A DNA stretch of 64,000 nt from Propionibacteriaceae bacterium UBA6122 (GTDB taxonomy: Bacteria; Actinomycetota; Actinomycetes; Propionibacteriales; Propionibacteriaceae): contig DIVW01000001.1 of the NCBI GenBank assembly GCA_002428365.1, positions 8,644 through 72,643 on the forward strand. The letters run 5' to 3'. Below the pieces are notes generated by a model, which had not been told where the DNA came from, did not search any database, and saw only the letters and a program-made list of their open reading frames with translations. A program made the translations under genes and the position numbers. The stretch's first letter is position 1. Each line of letters opens with the position of its first letter. This document shows positions 44,730-53,185 of the stretch, piece after piece.

Positions 44730-45832
44730 GCAGTCCGATCAGAGTGGTGATGGCCGGCGGTGGTACCGCCGGCCATACTTCGCCGTTGATCGCCACCGCC
44801 GAGCAGTTGGCCGAACTAGCTGAGGTCGACATTCTCTGTGTTGGCACCCCCAAAGGACTGGAATCCCGCGTGATCCCAGAGGCGGGCCTGGAGTTGGCGA
44901 TGATTCCGGCGGTGCCGTTACCCAGGCGCCCGTCCGGGGATCTGGTGCGCGTGCCCACGCGGCTGCGCGCCGCGGTCAATCAGTCCCGCGCCCTGCTGCG
45001 CGGACATCGTGCCCAAGTGGTGGTTGGTTTCGGCGGGTATGTATCGCTACCGGTCTACTTGGCCGCCCGGCGGGAGAAGATCCCGCTGGTGGTGCACGAG
45101 GGCAATGCCGTGTCTGGGTTGGCCAACAAGATCGCCGCCCTGTTCACCCCCCACGTGGTGACCACCTTCCCGGCCACTGATCTGCCGCACGCTCAGATGC
45201 TGGGGTTGCCGGTACGCGCGGCCATCGCTGGCCTCGACCGGCGGGCCACCGGTCCAGCTGGACGGGTGGAGTTCGGTCTGCCCCCAACCGGTCCGGTGCT
45301 GCTGGTCTCAGGTGGTTCGCAGGGAGCCCGCAGCCTCAACCTGGCCACTATCGATGCCGCGCAGCGCCTGCTCGCTGCCGGGATCAGCGTCCTGCACGTG
45401 TTGGGTTCGGCGAACTTCACCGATCAGAACCAGCCGATCGAAGACCCCCAGACTGGTGCAACCTATCGACCACTCGGCTACGTCAGCGACATGGGCCTGG
45501 CCTACGCCGCGGCAGATCTGATGTTGGGACGATCCGGTGCCGCCACCGTGATGGAGACCGCGATGACCGGGCTCCCGACAATTTTTGTGCCGCTGCCGCA
45601 CGGCAACGGTGAGCAGGCCCGCAATGCCGATTTCCTAATCAACGCCCGCGCGGGCGTCCGGGTCGAGGATGTCGAGCTGACTGCTGACCGCCTGGTTGGT
45701 GAAGTGCAGGCGCTGATCGGCGATCCGGCGCGGCTTCGGCTGATGTCGGACACCTGCCGTGCGTTGGCTCCGTCAGGGGCTGCCCGGGCGTTGGCTCAGT
45801 TGGTGTTGAGCCTGGCCGTTGGTAAAGACTGA
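44726..45832 (+). CDS. murG: Lipid II synthase MurG
   Basis: Membrane-associated GT-B glycosyltransferase that adds GlcNAc to lipid I. The 368 residues contain the N-terminal Gly loop AGGGTAGHTSPL, VGFGGYVSLPVYLA, LLVSGGSQGARSLN, and the UDP-GlcNAc-binding SGAATVMETAMTGLPTIFVPLP. GTG 44726 overlaps the ftsW stop by 4 bases; earlier in-frame starts lie within ftsW. Confidence 0.96.
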   Translation: MSSPIRVVMAGGGTAGHTSPLIATAEQLAELAEVDILCVGTPKGLESRVIPEAGLELAMIPAVPLPRRPSGDLVRVPTRLRAAVNQSRALLRGHRAQVVVGFGGYVSLPVYLAARREKIPLVVHEGNAVSGLANKIAALFTPHVVTTFPATDLPHAQMLGLPVRAAIAGLDRRATGPAGRVEFGLPPTGPVLLVSGGSQGARSLNLATIDAAQRLLAAGISVLHVLGSANFTDQNQPIEDPQTGATYRPLGYVSDMGLAYAAADLMLGRSGAATVMETAMTGLPTIFVPLPHGNGEQARNADFLINARAGVRVEDVELTADRLVGEVQALIGDPARLRLMSDTCRALAPSGAARALAQLVLSLAVGKD

Positions 45833-45836
45833 ACAG

Positions 45837-47258
45837 ATGCCTCTGATCGAGCCGGTCGAACTGCTACCGCCACAAGCTTTGGGGGCGGTGCACTTCATCG
45901 CCGTCGGCGGCGCCGGAATGAGTGGGATAGCAGCCATGTTCGGCCAACTGGGGGTAGCCACTAGCGGCAGTGATCAAGTGGCTTCGGATAACCTCGCCAG
46001 GCTTGAGCAGTCCGGGGTGCGGACCTTTGTCGGCCACCACCGCGACCAGTTGGGTGATGCTTCGACCGTGGTGGTCTCCACTGCAGTGCGTGAGACCAAC
46101 CCTGAACTCGCCGAGGCACGTCGGCGGGGTCTGCGCATCTGGCACCGCAGTGCGGCGCTGGGGGCGCTGATGTTGGGCCGACGCGGAGTTGCGGTCACCG
46201 GAACTCATGGGAAGACGACCACCTCGGCGATGACCGCGACCTTGCTGGACGTGGCCGGTGCGGATCCCAGCTATGTGGTTGGGTCACCGCTGACCACCAC
46301 CGGCCGAAGTCATCAGCTGGGCCAGGGGGCGGCTTTCGTCGTGGAAGCCGACGAAAGCGACGGCTCCTACCTGCAATACCCGGCTGAGATCGTCGTGATC
46401 ACCAATGTCGAATCTGATCACTTGGACAACTGGGGCACCCCGCAGGCATATGCCGAAGGGTTCGTCCGGTTGGCCACGGCCGAGACGGTGTCGGCCGTGG
46501 TGATCAGCGCCGATGACCCCGGCGCCCAGGAGCTGATCCCGGCCATCCGCGCTGCTGGTAAGCAGGTCCTCACTTTCGGCGAGAGCCCACAGGCTGAGGT
46601 TCGCCTCACCGAGCTGCAGTTGGGCGGGTCCGGCGGATCGGCCGTGTTGAGTGCTGATGGCGATTCCGGGCCGCTGCGGTTGGCCGTTCCTGGTCGCTAC
46701 AACCTGCACAACCTGGCGGCGGCCTACGCTGTTGGACGCCTGCTTGGAGTCGACGGCGCTGCGCTGCGGGCGGCCGCTGGCGCATTCTCGGGCACTTATC
46801 GACGGTTTCAGTTGGTGGCTGAGGTCAAAGGGGTCCGTATCTTCGACGACTACGCCCACCATCCGACAGAAGTCGTCGCCACCCTGACGGCGGCCCGCGG
46901 TCTGGCCGGCGAACAACGCCTGGTCGCCTGCTTCCAACCACACCTCTTCACCCGTACCCGTGACTTCGCGGAGGCTTTCGGAGCCGCTTTGGCCATCGCG
47001 GACCAGATTGTGGTGCTCGGCATCTATCCGGCCAGGGAGGACCCCATCGAGGGGGTCACCGGGGAGCTGGTCGCCACAGCGGCCAGGGCCGTGGCCGGTG
47101 CCGACCGGGTTGGCTATGCCGAGAGTCTCGACGAAGGGGTGTCGCTACTGGCAGCCCTGGCGCGTCCCGGGGACGTGGTGTTGACCATCGGTGCCGGTGA
47201 TGTCACAAAGGTCGGCCCCAAGTTGGCCCGCGAGCTGGTCGATGGGCCCGATCGGTGA
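45837..47258 (+). CDS. murC: UDP-MurNAc:L-alanine ligase
   Basis: Starts the peptidoglycan stem peptide by adding L-Ala. The 473 residues contain FIAVGGAGMSGIA, the ATP loop GTHGKTTTSAM, DESDGSYLQY, and DDYAHHPTEV. ATG 45837 lies 4 bases after the murG stop; a TTG at 45819 inside murG is less likely. No murB or ddl follows, and the stop overlaps ftsQ as GTGA. Confidence 0.96.
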   Translation: MPLIEPVELLPPQALGAVHFIAVGGAGMSGIAAMFGQLGVATSGSDQVASDNLARLEQSGVRTFVGHHRDQLGDASTVVVSTAVRETNPELAEARRRGLRIWHRSAALGALMLGRRGVAVTGTHGKTTTSAMTATLLDVAGADPSYVVGSPLTTTGRSHQLGQGAAFVVEADESDGSYLQYPAEIVVITNVESDHLDNWGTPQAYAEGFVRLATAETVSAVVISADDPGAQELIPAIRAAGKQVLTFGESPQAEVRLTELQLGGSGGSAVLSADGDSGPLRLAVPGRYNLHNLAAAYAVGRLLGVDGAALRAAAGAFSGTYRRFQLVAEVKGVRIFDDYAHHPTEVVATLTAARGLAGEQRLVACFQPHLFTRTRDFAEAFGAALAIADQIVVLGIYPAREDPIEGVTGELVATAARAVAGADRVGYAESLDEGVSLLAALARPGDVVLTIGAGDVTKVGPKLARELVDGPDR

Positions 47259-47974
47259 GTCCAAAGGTGACTGATGCCACCAGTCGGCTGAAGCTGCGGG
47301 CGGATCAGCGCAAGCGAGGCCGAACCGCCACGGCGCTTGCCTGGATCTTGGTGGTACTGGTGGTGGCCGGGCTGATCTACCTGGTCGGTTTCTCCCCGGC
47401 CTTCGCCATTCAAAAGATCGCAGTCTCGGGCACCAAGGTGCTCACCAAACAGCAAGTCATCGCCGCCGCTGGGGTGCGGGTAGGGACGCCGCTGGCGGCG
47501 GTCGACGCCAACGCGGTGGCTGATCAGGTGGCCGGTCTGCCGCCAGTGGGCGAAGTGACGGTTTCGCGAGCCTGGCCCGACACCCTGCAGATTGCCATCA
47601 CCGAGCGCCGCGCGCGCCTCGCGATTCCCACCGACGGTGGGTATTTGTTGGCCGACGCTACTGGCGTGGTCTTTCAAACGGTGACCGAGCTGCCCTCAGG
47701 GTTGGTGTTGGTGGCGGCTCCGGCCTCCGACCAGCAGTTGTTGGCCGACGTAGGGACGGTCTTCTCAGCTCTCAGCGCCGACACCGCCGCCAAGGTGGAA
47801 CGGGTGGAGGCGCGCACTCGCGACGGGATCGAGTTGAAGTTCCGTGATGGCGTCCGGGTGATTTGGGGTAGTGCCGAGCAGTCAGCGCTGAAGAGCCAGG
47901 TGTTGGACGATATGTTGACCAAAGGCGGACGCGTCTTCGATGTCTCGGCTCCGGGGTTTCCGACAAAGAGATGA
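47255..47974 (+). CDS. ftsQ: Cell division protein FtsQ
   Basis: Bitopic divisome protein of 239 residues. It has a basic cytoplasmic start (KLRADQRKRGR), one membrane helix (about 25-45), a POTRA domain (FAIQKIAVSGTKVLTKQQVIAAAGV), and a C-terminal beta domain with VSRAWPDTLQIAITERRA. Links the early and late divisome. Last gene of the tightly packed part of the cluster; a 186-base gap follows before ftsZ. Confidence 0.93.
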   Translation: MSPKVTDATSRLKLRADQRKRGRTATALAWILVVLVVAGLIYLVGFSPAFAIQKIAVSGTKVLTKQQVIAAAGVRVGTPLAAVDANAVADQVAGLPPVGEVTVSRAWPDTLQIAITERRARLAIPTDGGYLLADATGVVFQTVTELPSGLVLVAAPASDQQLLADVGTVFSALSADTAAKVERVEARTRDGIELKFRDGVRVIWGSAEQSALKSQVLDDMLTKGGRVFDVSAPGFPTKR

Positions 47975-48000
47975 CGGCCGCGGGTGTCACCCGTTCGGGA

Positions 48001-48010
48001 ACTCTAGAGT
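48001..48010. promoter_or_regulatory. Perfect palindrome in ftsQ-ftsZ spacer
   Basis: ACTCTAGAGT is a perfect 10-bp palindrome in the 186-base ftsQ-ftsZ spacer, the place where ftsZ promoters lie in other Actinomycetota. It may be a regulator site. I see no convincing -35/-10 pair in the spacer and no gene. Confidence 0.3.
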
Positions 48011-48160
48011 CACAGTTGAGGGACTCGCCGTGGCCCGGACCATTCTTGGACAAGCCCAAAAGCCCCCTCATACCCTTGAGAACACGTCGGAGCACGCACC
48101 TTCCCCGCCTGCGCTTCTGCGGACCAAGTTTTTCTCGATTGCTCAGTTAGGGTGGGTCAA

Positions 48161-49312
48161 GTGGCAACTGCCTCCCAGAATTACCTGGCCATCATCAAGG
48201 TGGTTGGGGTTGGCGGCGGTGGCGTCAACGCGGTGAACCGGATGATTGAATCCGGTCTTCGCGGCGTTGAGTTCATTGCGGTTAACACCGACGCCCAAGC
48301 GCTCTTGATGAGTGATGCCGACGTGAAACTCGACATCGGCCGCGACCTCACCCGTGGACTCGGCGCTGGTGCCGACCCGATCAAGGGGCGACAGGCCGCC
48401 GAAGACCACGCCGACGAAATCGAAGAGGTAATCAAGGGCGCCGACATGGTGTTCGTTACCGCTGGCGAAGGCGGTGGCACTGGTACCGGTGGCGCCCCGG
48501 TGGTTGCTCGGATTGCGCGCTCCTTGGGCGCCTTGACCATCGGCGTGGTGACCCGTCCATTCAGCTTTGAGGGTCGACGACGTTCCGGCCAGGCCGAGGA
48601 CGGCATCGCCAGCCTCCGCGAAGAGGTCGACACGCTGATCGTCATCCCCAACGACAAGTTGCTGGAGATGACTGACCATCACGTTGCGATCCTGGACGCT
48701 TTCCGCCAAGCCGACCAGGTGCTGATGCAGGGTGTTTCCGGCATCACCGATCTGATTACGACCCCTGGCTTGATCAACCTCGACTTCGCTGATGTGAAGG
48801 CGGTGATGCAGAACGCCGGTTCGGCCTTGATGGGCATCGGCTCCGCCCGCGGTGAGGATCGCGCCCGCGCCGCTGCGGAGATGGCGGTCTCCTCGCCACT
48901 GCTGGAGGCCAGCATCGAAGGCGCGCATGGCGTGCTGTTGTCGATTGCTGGCGGTTCGGATCTCGGTCTGTTCGAAGTCTCAGCAGCGGCGAACCTGATC
49001 GAGGCAGCTGCGCATGAGGATGCCAACATCATCTTCGGCACCGTGATTGACGATGCCCTCGGTGATGAAGTTCGAGTGACGGTCATCGCAGCAGGCTTCG
49101 ATGGGGGAGCGCCGCCGAAACGCACCACTCGGTTTGATCCGAAAATTGAGCCCCGCAAGCCAGTGACGACGGCCCCAGTGATGGCTGAACCGCGGGTGAG
49201 TCCCAGCGATGAGACGGCAGAGGTTCCGGTGGCGGTTCCGGTGCCGGTGGCTGAGGTCCGCCGAGCGCCGGTGGCTGACGATGAGCTGGACGTCCCGGAT
49301 TTCCTGAAGTAG
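48161..49312 (+). CDS. ftsZ: Cell division protein FtsZ
   Basis: Tubulin-like GTPase that forms the division ring. The 383 residues show the start NYLAIIKVVGVGGGGVNAVNRMIE, the GTP signature GGGTGTG at about residues 105-111, a variable linker rich in Pro and Val, and the C-terminal peptide DELDVPDFLK that binds SepF in Actinomycetota. GTG 48161 is chosen over GTG 48152 because homologues start just before QNYLA and AGGGTGGG is better placed. Confidence 0.97.
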   Translation: MATASQNYLAIIKVVGVGGGGVNAVNRMIESGLRGVEFIAVNTDAQALLMSDADVKLDIGRDLTRGLGAGADPIKGRQAAEDHADEIEEVIKGADMVFVTAGEGGGTGTGGAPVVARIARSLGALTIGVVTRPFSFEGRRRSGQAEDGIASLREEVDTLIVIPNDKLLEMTDHHVAILDAFRQADQVLMQGVSGITDLITTPGLINLDFADVKAVMQNAGSALMGIGSARGEDRARAAAEMAVSSPLLEASIEGAHGVLLSIAGGSDLGLFEVSAAANLIEAAAHEDANIIFGTVIDDALGDEVRVTVIAAGFDGGAPPKRTTRFDPKIEPRKPVTTAPVMAEPRVSPSDETAEVPVAVPVPVAEVRRAPVADDELDVPDFLK

Positions 49313-49336
49313 CGCCAGTTCAGGAGGCAGGCAACG

Positions 49337-50044
49337 GTGTACAGCTTCACCAACGATCCCGACGCCGATGGCGTCGGGATCGCTTTCTTCAATGCGGTCG
49401 CCCCAAGTGGTGGGCGGTTGGATCTGACCCTGCGAAGTGCCTCGAGTTGGCGCGGTGCTGACTGGGATTTGGTGGAAGCCGAGCTTGGACTGCCGGTGTT
49501 GAACGCCTATGAGGTGCATGGGGATCGGGCGCTGGTGGTCTCCTCGGCCAGCGATGCTCGTGCCGTTGCAGTCGAGCACGCCGATGGGCTGGTGACCACC
49601 AGCAAGCGACTTGGGTTGGCGGTGCGCGTGGCAGATTGCCTCCCGGTGCTGCTGGCTGATTCCCAGGCCGGAGTAATCGGTGCAGCCCATGCTGGGCGAG
49701 TTGGTTTGGCTGGCGGGGTGTTGATTTCGGTGGTTGATCAGATGCGCCGCCTTGGAGCTGAGGCGATCTCGGCCTGGATCGGTCCGCACATCTGCGGGGA
49801 GTGTTATGAAGTGCCGGCCGAGCTGCGAGCGGACTACTGCCACCGGATGCCTGCTGCCGCAGCTTGGACGAGCTGGGGGACCCCCAGTCTGGACCTGGGC
49901 CGGGCGGCGGCTGAGCAGCTGGTGGGCCTGGACTGCGTGGTGAGCCGGGTTGACCCCTGTACCCGCACGACAGAAACCCTGCATTCCCATCGACGAGATG
50001 GCACCGCAGCGGGCCGGCAGGCCGGTGTGGTGTGGTTGCCCTGA
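49337..50044 (+). CDS. pgeF: Peptidoglycan editing factor PgeF (YfiH/laccase-domain family)
   Basis: Cytosolic purine-nucleoside-phosphorylase-like fold; the E. coli member removes wrongly incorporated L-Ser from UDP-MurNAc. The 235 residues contain the metal/catalytic set: His in AYEVHGD, Cys in VADCLPVLLAD, and His in GAAHAGRVGLAGGV. GTG start with AGGAGG upstream. Position after ftsZ is normal, but the yggS gene that usually follows is missing. Confidence 0.9.
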   Translation: MYSFTNDPDADGVGIAFFNAVAPSGGRLDLTLRSASSWRGADWDLVEAELGLPVLNAYEVHGDRALVVSSASDARAVAVEHADGLVTTSKRLGLAVRVADCLPVLLADSQAGVIGAAHAGRVGLAGGVLISVVDQMRRLGAEAISAWIGPHICGECYEVPAELRADYCHRMPAAAAWTSWGTPSLDLGRAAAEQLVGLDCVVSRVDPCTRTTETLHSHRRDGTAAGRQAGVVWLP

Positions 50045-50113
50045 GTCGCAGTCGACCTAAGGTCGTCGTCGCGTGTCGTTGGCGGCCTTCCCGGCTCCGG
50101 CGCCGGATCGGGT

Positions 50114-50119
50114 TACAGT
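50114..50119 (+). promoter_or_regulatory. Candidate -10 element before sepF (TACAGT)
   Basis: TACAGT lies 35 bases before the sepF ATG in the 109-base pgeF-sepF gap. No strong -35 is seen at 17 bases, so the call is weak. Confidence 0.3.
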
Positions 50120-50153
50120 TTTTCTGAGTACGGCAACCTAAAGGGGCATGACT

Positions 50154-50639
50154 ATGGCTGATGGCTTGAGGAAGGCCGCTGTTTGGCTCGGCTTGGTCTC
50201 GGACGATGACTACTCCGAGGTTGATCCACAGGCTGACGATGTCACTGAACAGGTGCCAGCAGCGCGCGAGTTGGCTAAGTCGGGCACTACGGCGGACGCA
50301 CCGGCGACGGTTACCGAGCTCGAATCGCGGCGTCCGGTTCGCGATCAGCCCCGGGTTGCCGACATCAATCGGATCATCACGGTGCACCCCCGCACCTACA
50401 ACGAGGCGCGCACGATCGGGGAGAACTTCCGTGAAGGTGTCCCGGTGATCATGAACGTCTCCGACATGGATGAGGCTGACGCCAAGCGCTTGGTCGACTT
50501 CTCTGCCGGGCTGATCTTTGGGTTGCGCGGAAGCATTGAGCGCATCACCAGCAAGGTCTTCCTCCTCTCACCACACAATGTGTCGGTGACCGCAGAGGAC
50601 AAAGAGCGCCTCGCTGGCGGATTTTTCAACCAATCCTGA
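50154..50639 (+). CDS. sepF: Cell division protein SepF
   Basis: Membrane anchor for FtsZ in bacteria that lack FtsA. The 161 residues have an N-terminal amphipathic helix (MADGLRKAAVWLGLV), an acidic linker, and the SepF fold with VHPRTYNEARTIGENFREGVPVIMNVSDM and RLVDFSAGLIFGLRGSIERI. ATG 50154 is chosen over ATG 50148 because AAAGGGG is then correctly spaced. Confidence 0.95.
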   Translation: MADGLRKAAVWLGLVSDDDYSEVDPQADDVTEQVPAARELAKSGTTADAPATVTELESRRPVRDQPRVADINRIITVHPRTYNEARTIGENFREGVPVIMNVSDMDEADAKRLVDFSAGLIFGLRGSIERITSKVFLLSPHNVSVTAEDKERLAGGFFNQS

Positions 50640-50653
50640 TCTGACAAGCCTTA

Positions 50654-50932
50654 ATGCAGATGGTGCTCGCGGCGCTCGGCCTCGTGGCGTGGGCGTATTT
50701 GGGCTTGCTGACCGCTCGCGCGGCACTTTCCTGGATGCCCGTGCTGATTCGAGATTGGCGCCCGGTTGGGCCCCTGCAAGTGGTTGCCGAGGCCGTCGCG
50801 ACCCTCACTGATCCGCCCTTGAAATTCCTGGGGCGGTTCGTGCCGGTGTTGCGGTTGGGCCAGGTGAATCTCGATCTCGCCTTCCTGCTGCTGTACCTGG
50901 CCGTGCTCTGGCTGGCCAGAACCCTGTGGTAG
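50654..50932 (+). CDS. YggT-family membrane protein
   Basis: Small integral membrane protein of 92 residues with two hydrophobic segments (about 5-26 and 69-90) and the conserved ALSWMPVLIRDW and LTDPPLKFLGRFVPVLR stretches. Function is unsettled; cation balance under osmotic stress and division support have been proposed. It lies 14 bases after sepF, probably in the same transcript. Confidence 0.9.
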   Translation: MQMVLAALGLVAWAYLGLLTARAALSWMPVLIRDWRPVGPLQVVAEAVATLTDPPLKFLGRFVPVLRLGQVNLDLAFLLLYLAVLWLARTLW

Positions 50933-50992
50933 CGGCGAGGAAAAATGTCTGTACCTCCGGTTTACCCCCGGGCCACGCAATACAGTTGGTTA

Positions 50993-51022
50993 TTGGATTG
51001 ATCAATCGGGCTGCACTAGCCT
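50993..51022 (+). promoter_or_regulatory. Promoter for the DivIVA-domain gene
   Basis: TTGGAT (50993-50998) and TAGCCT (51017-51022) are separated by 18 bases. Transcription would start near 51029, giving a leader of about 55 bases with a ribosome-binding site (GTGAGGTGAG) before the ATG. Confidence 0.5.
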
Positions 51023-51083
51023 GAGAACGACCTAACGAGTCCCGGCTTGGCCGAGGTTCGTAACCGAGCACGTGAGGTGAGCA

Positions 51084-52082
51084 ATGACCCTGACCCTGGA
51101 GCAGGTCCGCCAGACCCGCTTTCACTTGGCGCGGAGAAACGGCTATGAGCCGGTCGACGTCGACAACTTCGTCGACAAAGTCGAGGCGACGCTCGCCCAG
51201 CTGACCGAAGAGAACGGTGCACTGAAGCAGCAGATCGAGTCGCTGAGCAGTAGCCAGCCCTCGAGTGTCTTCGTCCCCGGCGACTCCGGTGCTAGCGACC
51301 GCGCAAGGGCTGACCTGCAGCGCCGTGAAGCCGAGCTTGAAGGAACCCGCAACGAGTTGGCTGGCAGGAGTGAGGAACTCAACCGGCGTAGCCAGGAGTT
51401 GGGTTCGGCTCGTGACGAGCTGTCCCGAGCCCAATCCGAGATCCAAGCTTTGCGGTCTGAGGTAGCCAATCTTCGCCAGGCTGGCGACGCTGCGTCTCAC
51501 ATGCCAGTCGGCGGCAGCGTGATCTCCACCGGCAAGATCGAGAACATCGTGGTGACCACGTCCGCGGAGGCCTCCCCGGCAGTCACCAGGCTGCTGCAGA
51601 TGGCCACCGAACAGGCTGAGCGCCTGGTGGGCGAGTCGCAGGTGGAGGCCCAGCGGATCTTGGCAACAGCTCGTGCTGAGGCCGAGAACGTCATCGACAG
51701 CGCCAACCGGAAAGCTCACGAGACTCTCACCGATGCGCGTACTCGCGCCGATCGGATCGAGTCTGAGGCTCGGGTCAACGCTGAGAAGGTCACCGCTGAG
51801 GCGCAACAGCGTGCCGACTCGGTTACCGGCGAGGCGGAGAGCCGTCGAGCGGAGATGTTCACCAAGCTCGAAGCGGAGCGTGACACGCTGCGGAGCAAGG
51901 TGGAGCAGCTGCGTTCCTTCGAGAACAACTACCGCAGCCTGCTGACCAATCATCTGCAGAGCCAGTTGCGGTCGCTCGGCGAGGTTCGGCTTGAGCCCGG
52001 AAATGCTCCCGGCGTCCTCAGCGAGCCGTCGCAGGGATCCGCGACGCCGAGGCTCGACGCCCTACTTGGCGAAGGCCGCTAG
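51084..52082 (+). CDS. DivIVA-domain protein at the Wag31 position
   Basis: Predicted polar or septal scaffold, mostly coiled coil. The N-terminal DivIVA domain reads TRFHLARRNGYEPVDVDNFVDKVEATL; long heptad regions follow at about 35-130 and 165-300, separated by a Gly/Ser-rich hinge. It holds the place of wag31/divIVA next to yggT. The first 15 residues differ from the classic Wag31 N-terminus (PLTPADVHNVAF), so it may be a divergent Wag31 or a paralogue. 332 residues. A terminator follows. Confidence 0.85.
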   Translation: MTLTLEQVRQTRFHLARRNGYEPVDVDNFVDKVEATLAQLTEENGALKQQIESLSSSQPSSVFVPGDSGASDRARADLQRREAELEGTRNELAGRSEELNRRSQELGSARDELSRAQSEIQALRSEVANLRQAGDAASHMPVGGSVISTGKIENIVVTTSAEASPAVTRLLQMATEQAERLVGESQVEAQRILATARAEAENVIDSANRKAHETLTDARTRADRIESEARVNAEKVTAEAQQRADSVTGEAESRRAEMFTKLEAERDTLRSKVEQLRSFENNYRSLLTNHLQSQLRSLGEVRLEPGNAPGVLSEPSQGSATPRLDALLGEGR

Positions 52083-52101
52083 AAAAACCACGCAATCGCA
52101 A

Positions 52102-52132
52102 CGCGCCCCGGTCGAAAGACCGGGGCGCGTTT
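52102..52132 (+). terminator. Rho-independent terminator closing the dcw cluster
   Basis: A perfect 12-bp stem (CGCGCCCCGGTC with GACCGGGGCGCG) around a GAAA tetraloop, followed by a short T-run. Confidence 0.85.
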
Positions 52133-52178
52133 GCTGGTACTCTCCATCCCCAGTGATCACAGCAGGAGGGATCTGACA

Positions 52179-52616
52179 ATGCCACCGGCCCAGCGTCGGG
52201 GGGCCACCCCCAAGGCTCCCGTAACCTCCTTCCCGGTTGCTGAGGGCGAAGAGCCCTGGACCGAGGAAGAAGTAGCAGAAATCCGCGAGGAGCTCCTGGC
52301 CGAAATGGCCAGGATGGAAAAGGCCATCGAGGTCGCGGAGGCCGGCTTGGCCGACCTCTTCGAGGATGGCGGCGACGGAGCCGGGCGCGACCCGGCCGAT
52401 GTTGGCTCGTCCAACTTCGAGCGCGACCAAGAGATGTCGCTGGCTCAGAACGCCCGGGAGATGCTCGAACAGGCTCAGAACGCCTACCGGCTCTTTGAGT
52501 CGGGAAGCTACGGGATCTGCGAGTCCTGTGGCGAACCGATCGGTAAGGATCGGCTACAGGTATTCCCGCGGGCCACCATGTGTGTGGCCTGCAAGCAGCG
52601 GGAGGAACGGCGATAG
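52179..52616 (+). CDS. TraR/DksA-type zinc-finger protein
   Basis: Predicted RNA-polymerase-associated regulator of 145 residues. An N-terminal coiled coil (EEEVAEIREELLAEMARMEKAIEVAE) is followed by a C4 zinc finger: CESCG and CVACK. The acidic DVGSSNFERDQEMSLAQNAREML segment is typical of this family in Actinomycetota. ATG 52179 has AGGAGG upstream. It precedes lspA, the usual order. Confidence 0.9.
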   Translation: MPPAQRRGATPKAPVTSFPVAEGEEPWTEEEVAEIREELLAEMARMEKAIEVAEAGLADLFEDGGDGAGRDPADVGSSNFERDQEMSLAQNAREMLEQAQNAYRLFESGSYGICESCGEPIGKDRLQVFPRATMCVACKQREERR

Positions 52617-53185
52617 CCGCTCAGCACGCCAACGGTTCCGCGCGCCGGTACTGGGTACTGGCCGCGGCAATCGGGGCGTCCGGGCTGGTGGTTGACCAAG
52701 CAGTCAAAGCAGCCGCGATCGCCAATCTCGATCCGCAACACCCGATCCCCCTGTTGGGGGGCCTGGTGACCCTGCAGCTCATTCGCAACCCGGGCGCGGC
52801 GTTCAGCATGGGCGAGGGCTTCACCGTGGTGCTCACCTTCGTCGCCATTGCTGCGCTGATTGGTGTTGCGGGTTGGGGTCTGCCGCGGGTGCGGCACTAC
52901 GGGTGGGCGGTGACGGGGGGATTCCTGCTCGCTGGCATCTCGGGCAACCTCTATGACCGCCTCTTCCGGGAGCCAGGGCCCCTGCAAGGCCACGTCGTGG
53001 ACTTCATCCAGCTGCCCTACTTTGCGATTATCAACGTCGCCGACATCTTCATCACCTCAGCCGCGGTGCTGGTGGTCTGGTTAAGCATGATCAGCCAGGT
53101 GGGCCTGGACGGGTCCAAGCTGAAGGATGAAGGCATCGCCGCTGCCGCCGAGGACGGCGAGCAGGACGGCAGCCCAGGTGGCTAG
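52580..53185 (+). CDS. lspA: Lipoprotein signal peptidase
   Basis: Membrane aspartyl protease (type II signal peptidase) that cleaves prolipoproteins. The 201 residues form four helices, with the catalytic aspartates in GNLYDRLFR and INVADIFI and the conserved LIRNPGAAFS loop. The only usable start before helix 1 is GTG 52580, which overlaps the upstream zinc-finger gene by 37 bases. The C-terminal tail is charged. It overlaps the pseudouridine synthase gene by 8 bases. Confidence 0.93.
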   Translation: MCGLQAAGGTAIAAQHANGSARRYWVLAAAIGASGLVVDQAVKAAAIANLDPQHPIPLLGGLVTLQLIRNPGAAFSMGEGFTVVLTFVAIAALIGVAGWGLPRVRHYGWAVTGGFLLAGISGNLYDRLFREPGPLQGHVVDFIQLPYFAIINVADIFITSAAVLVVWLSMISQVGLDGSKLKDEGIAAAAEDGEQDGSPGG

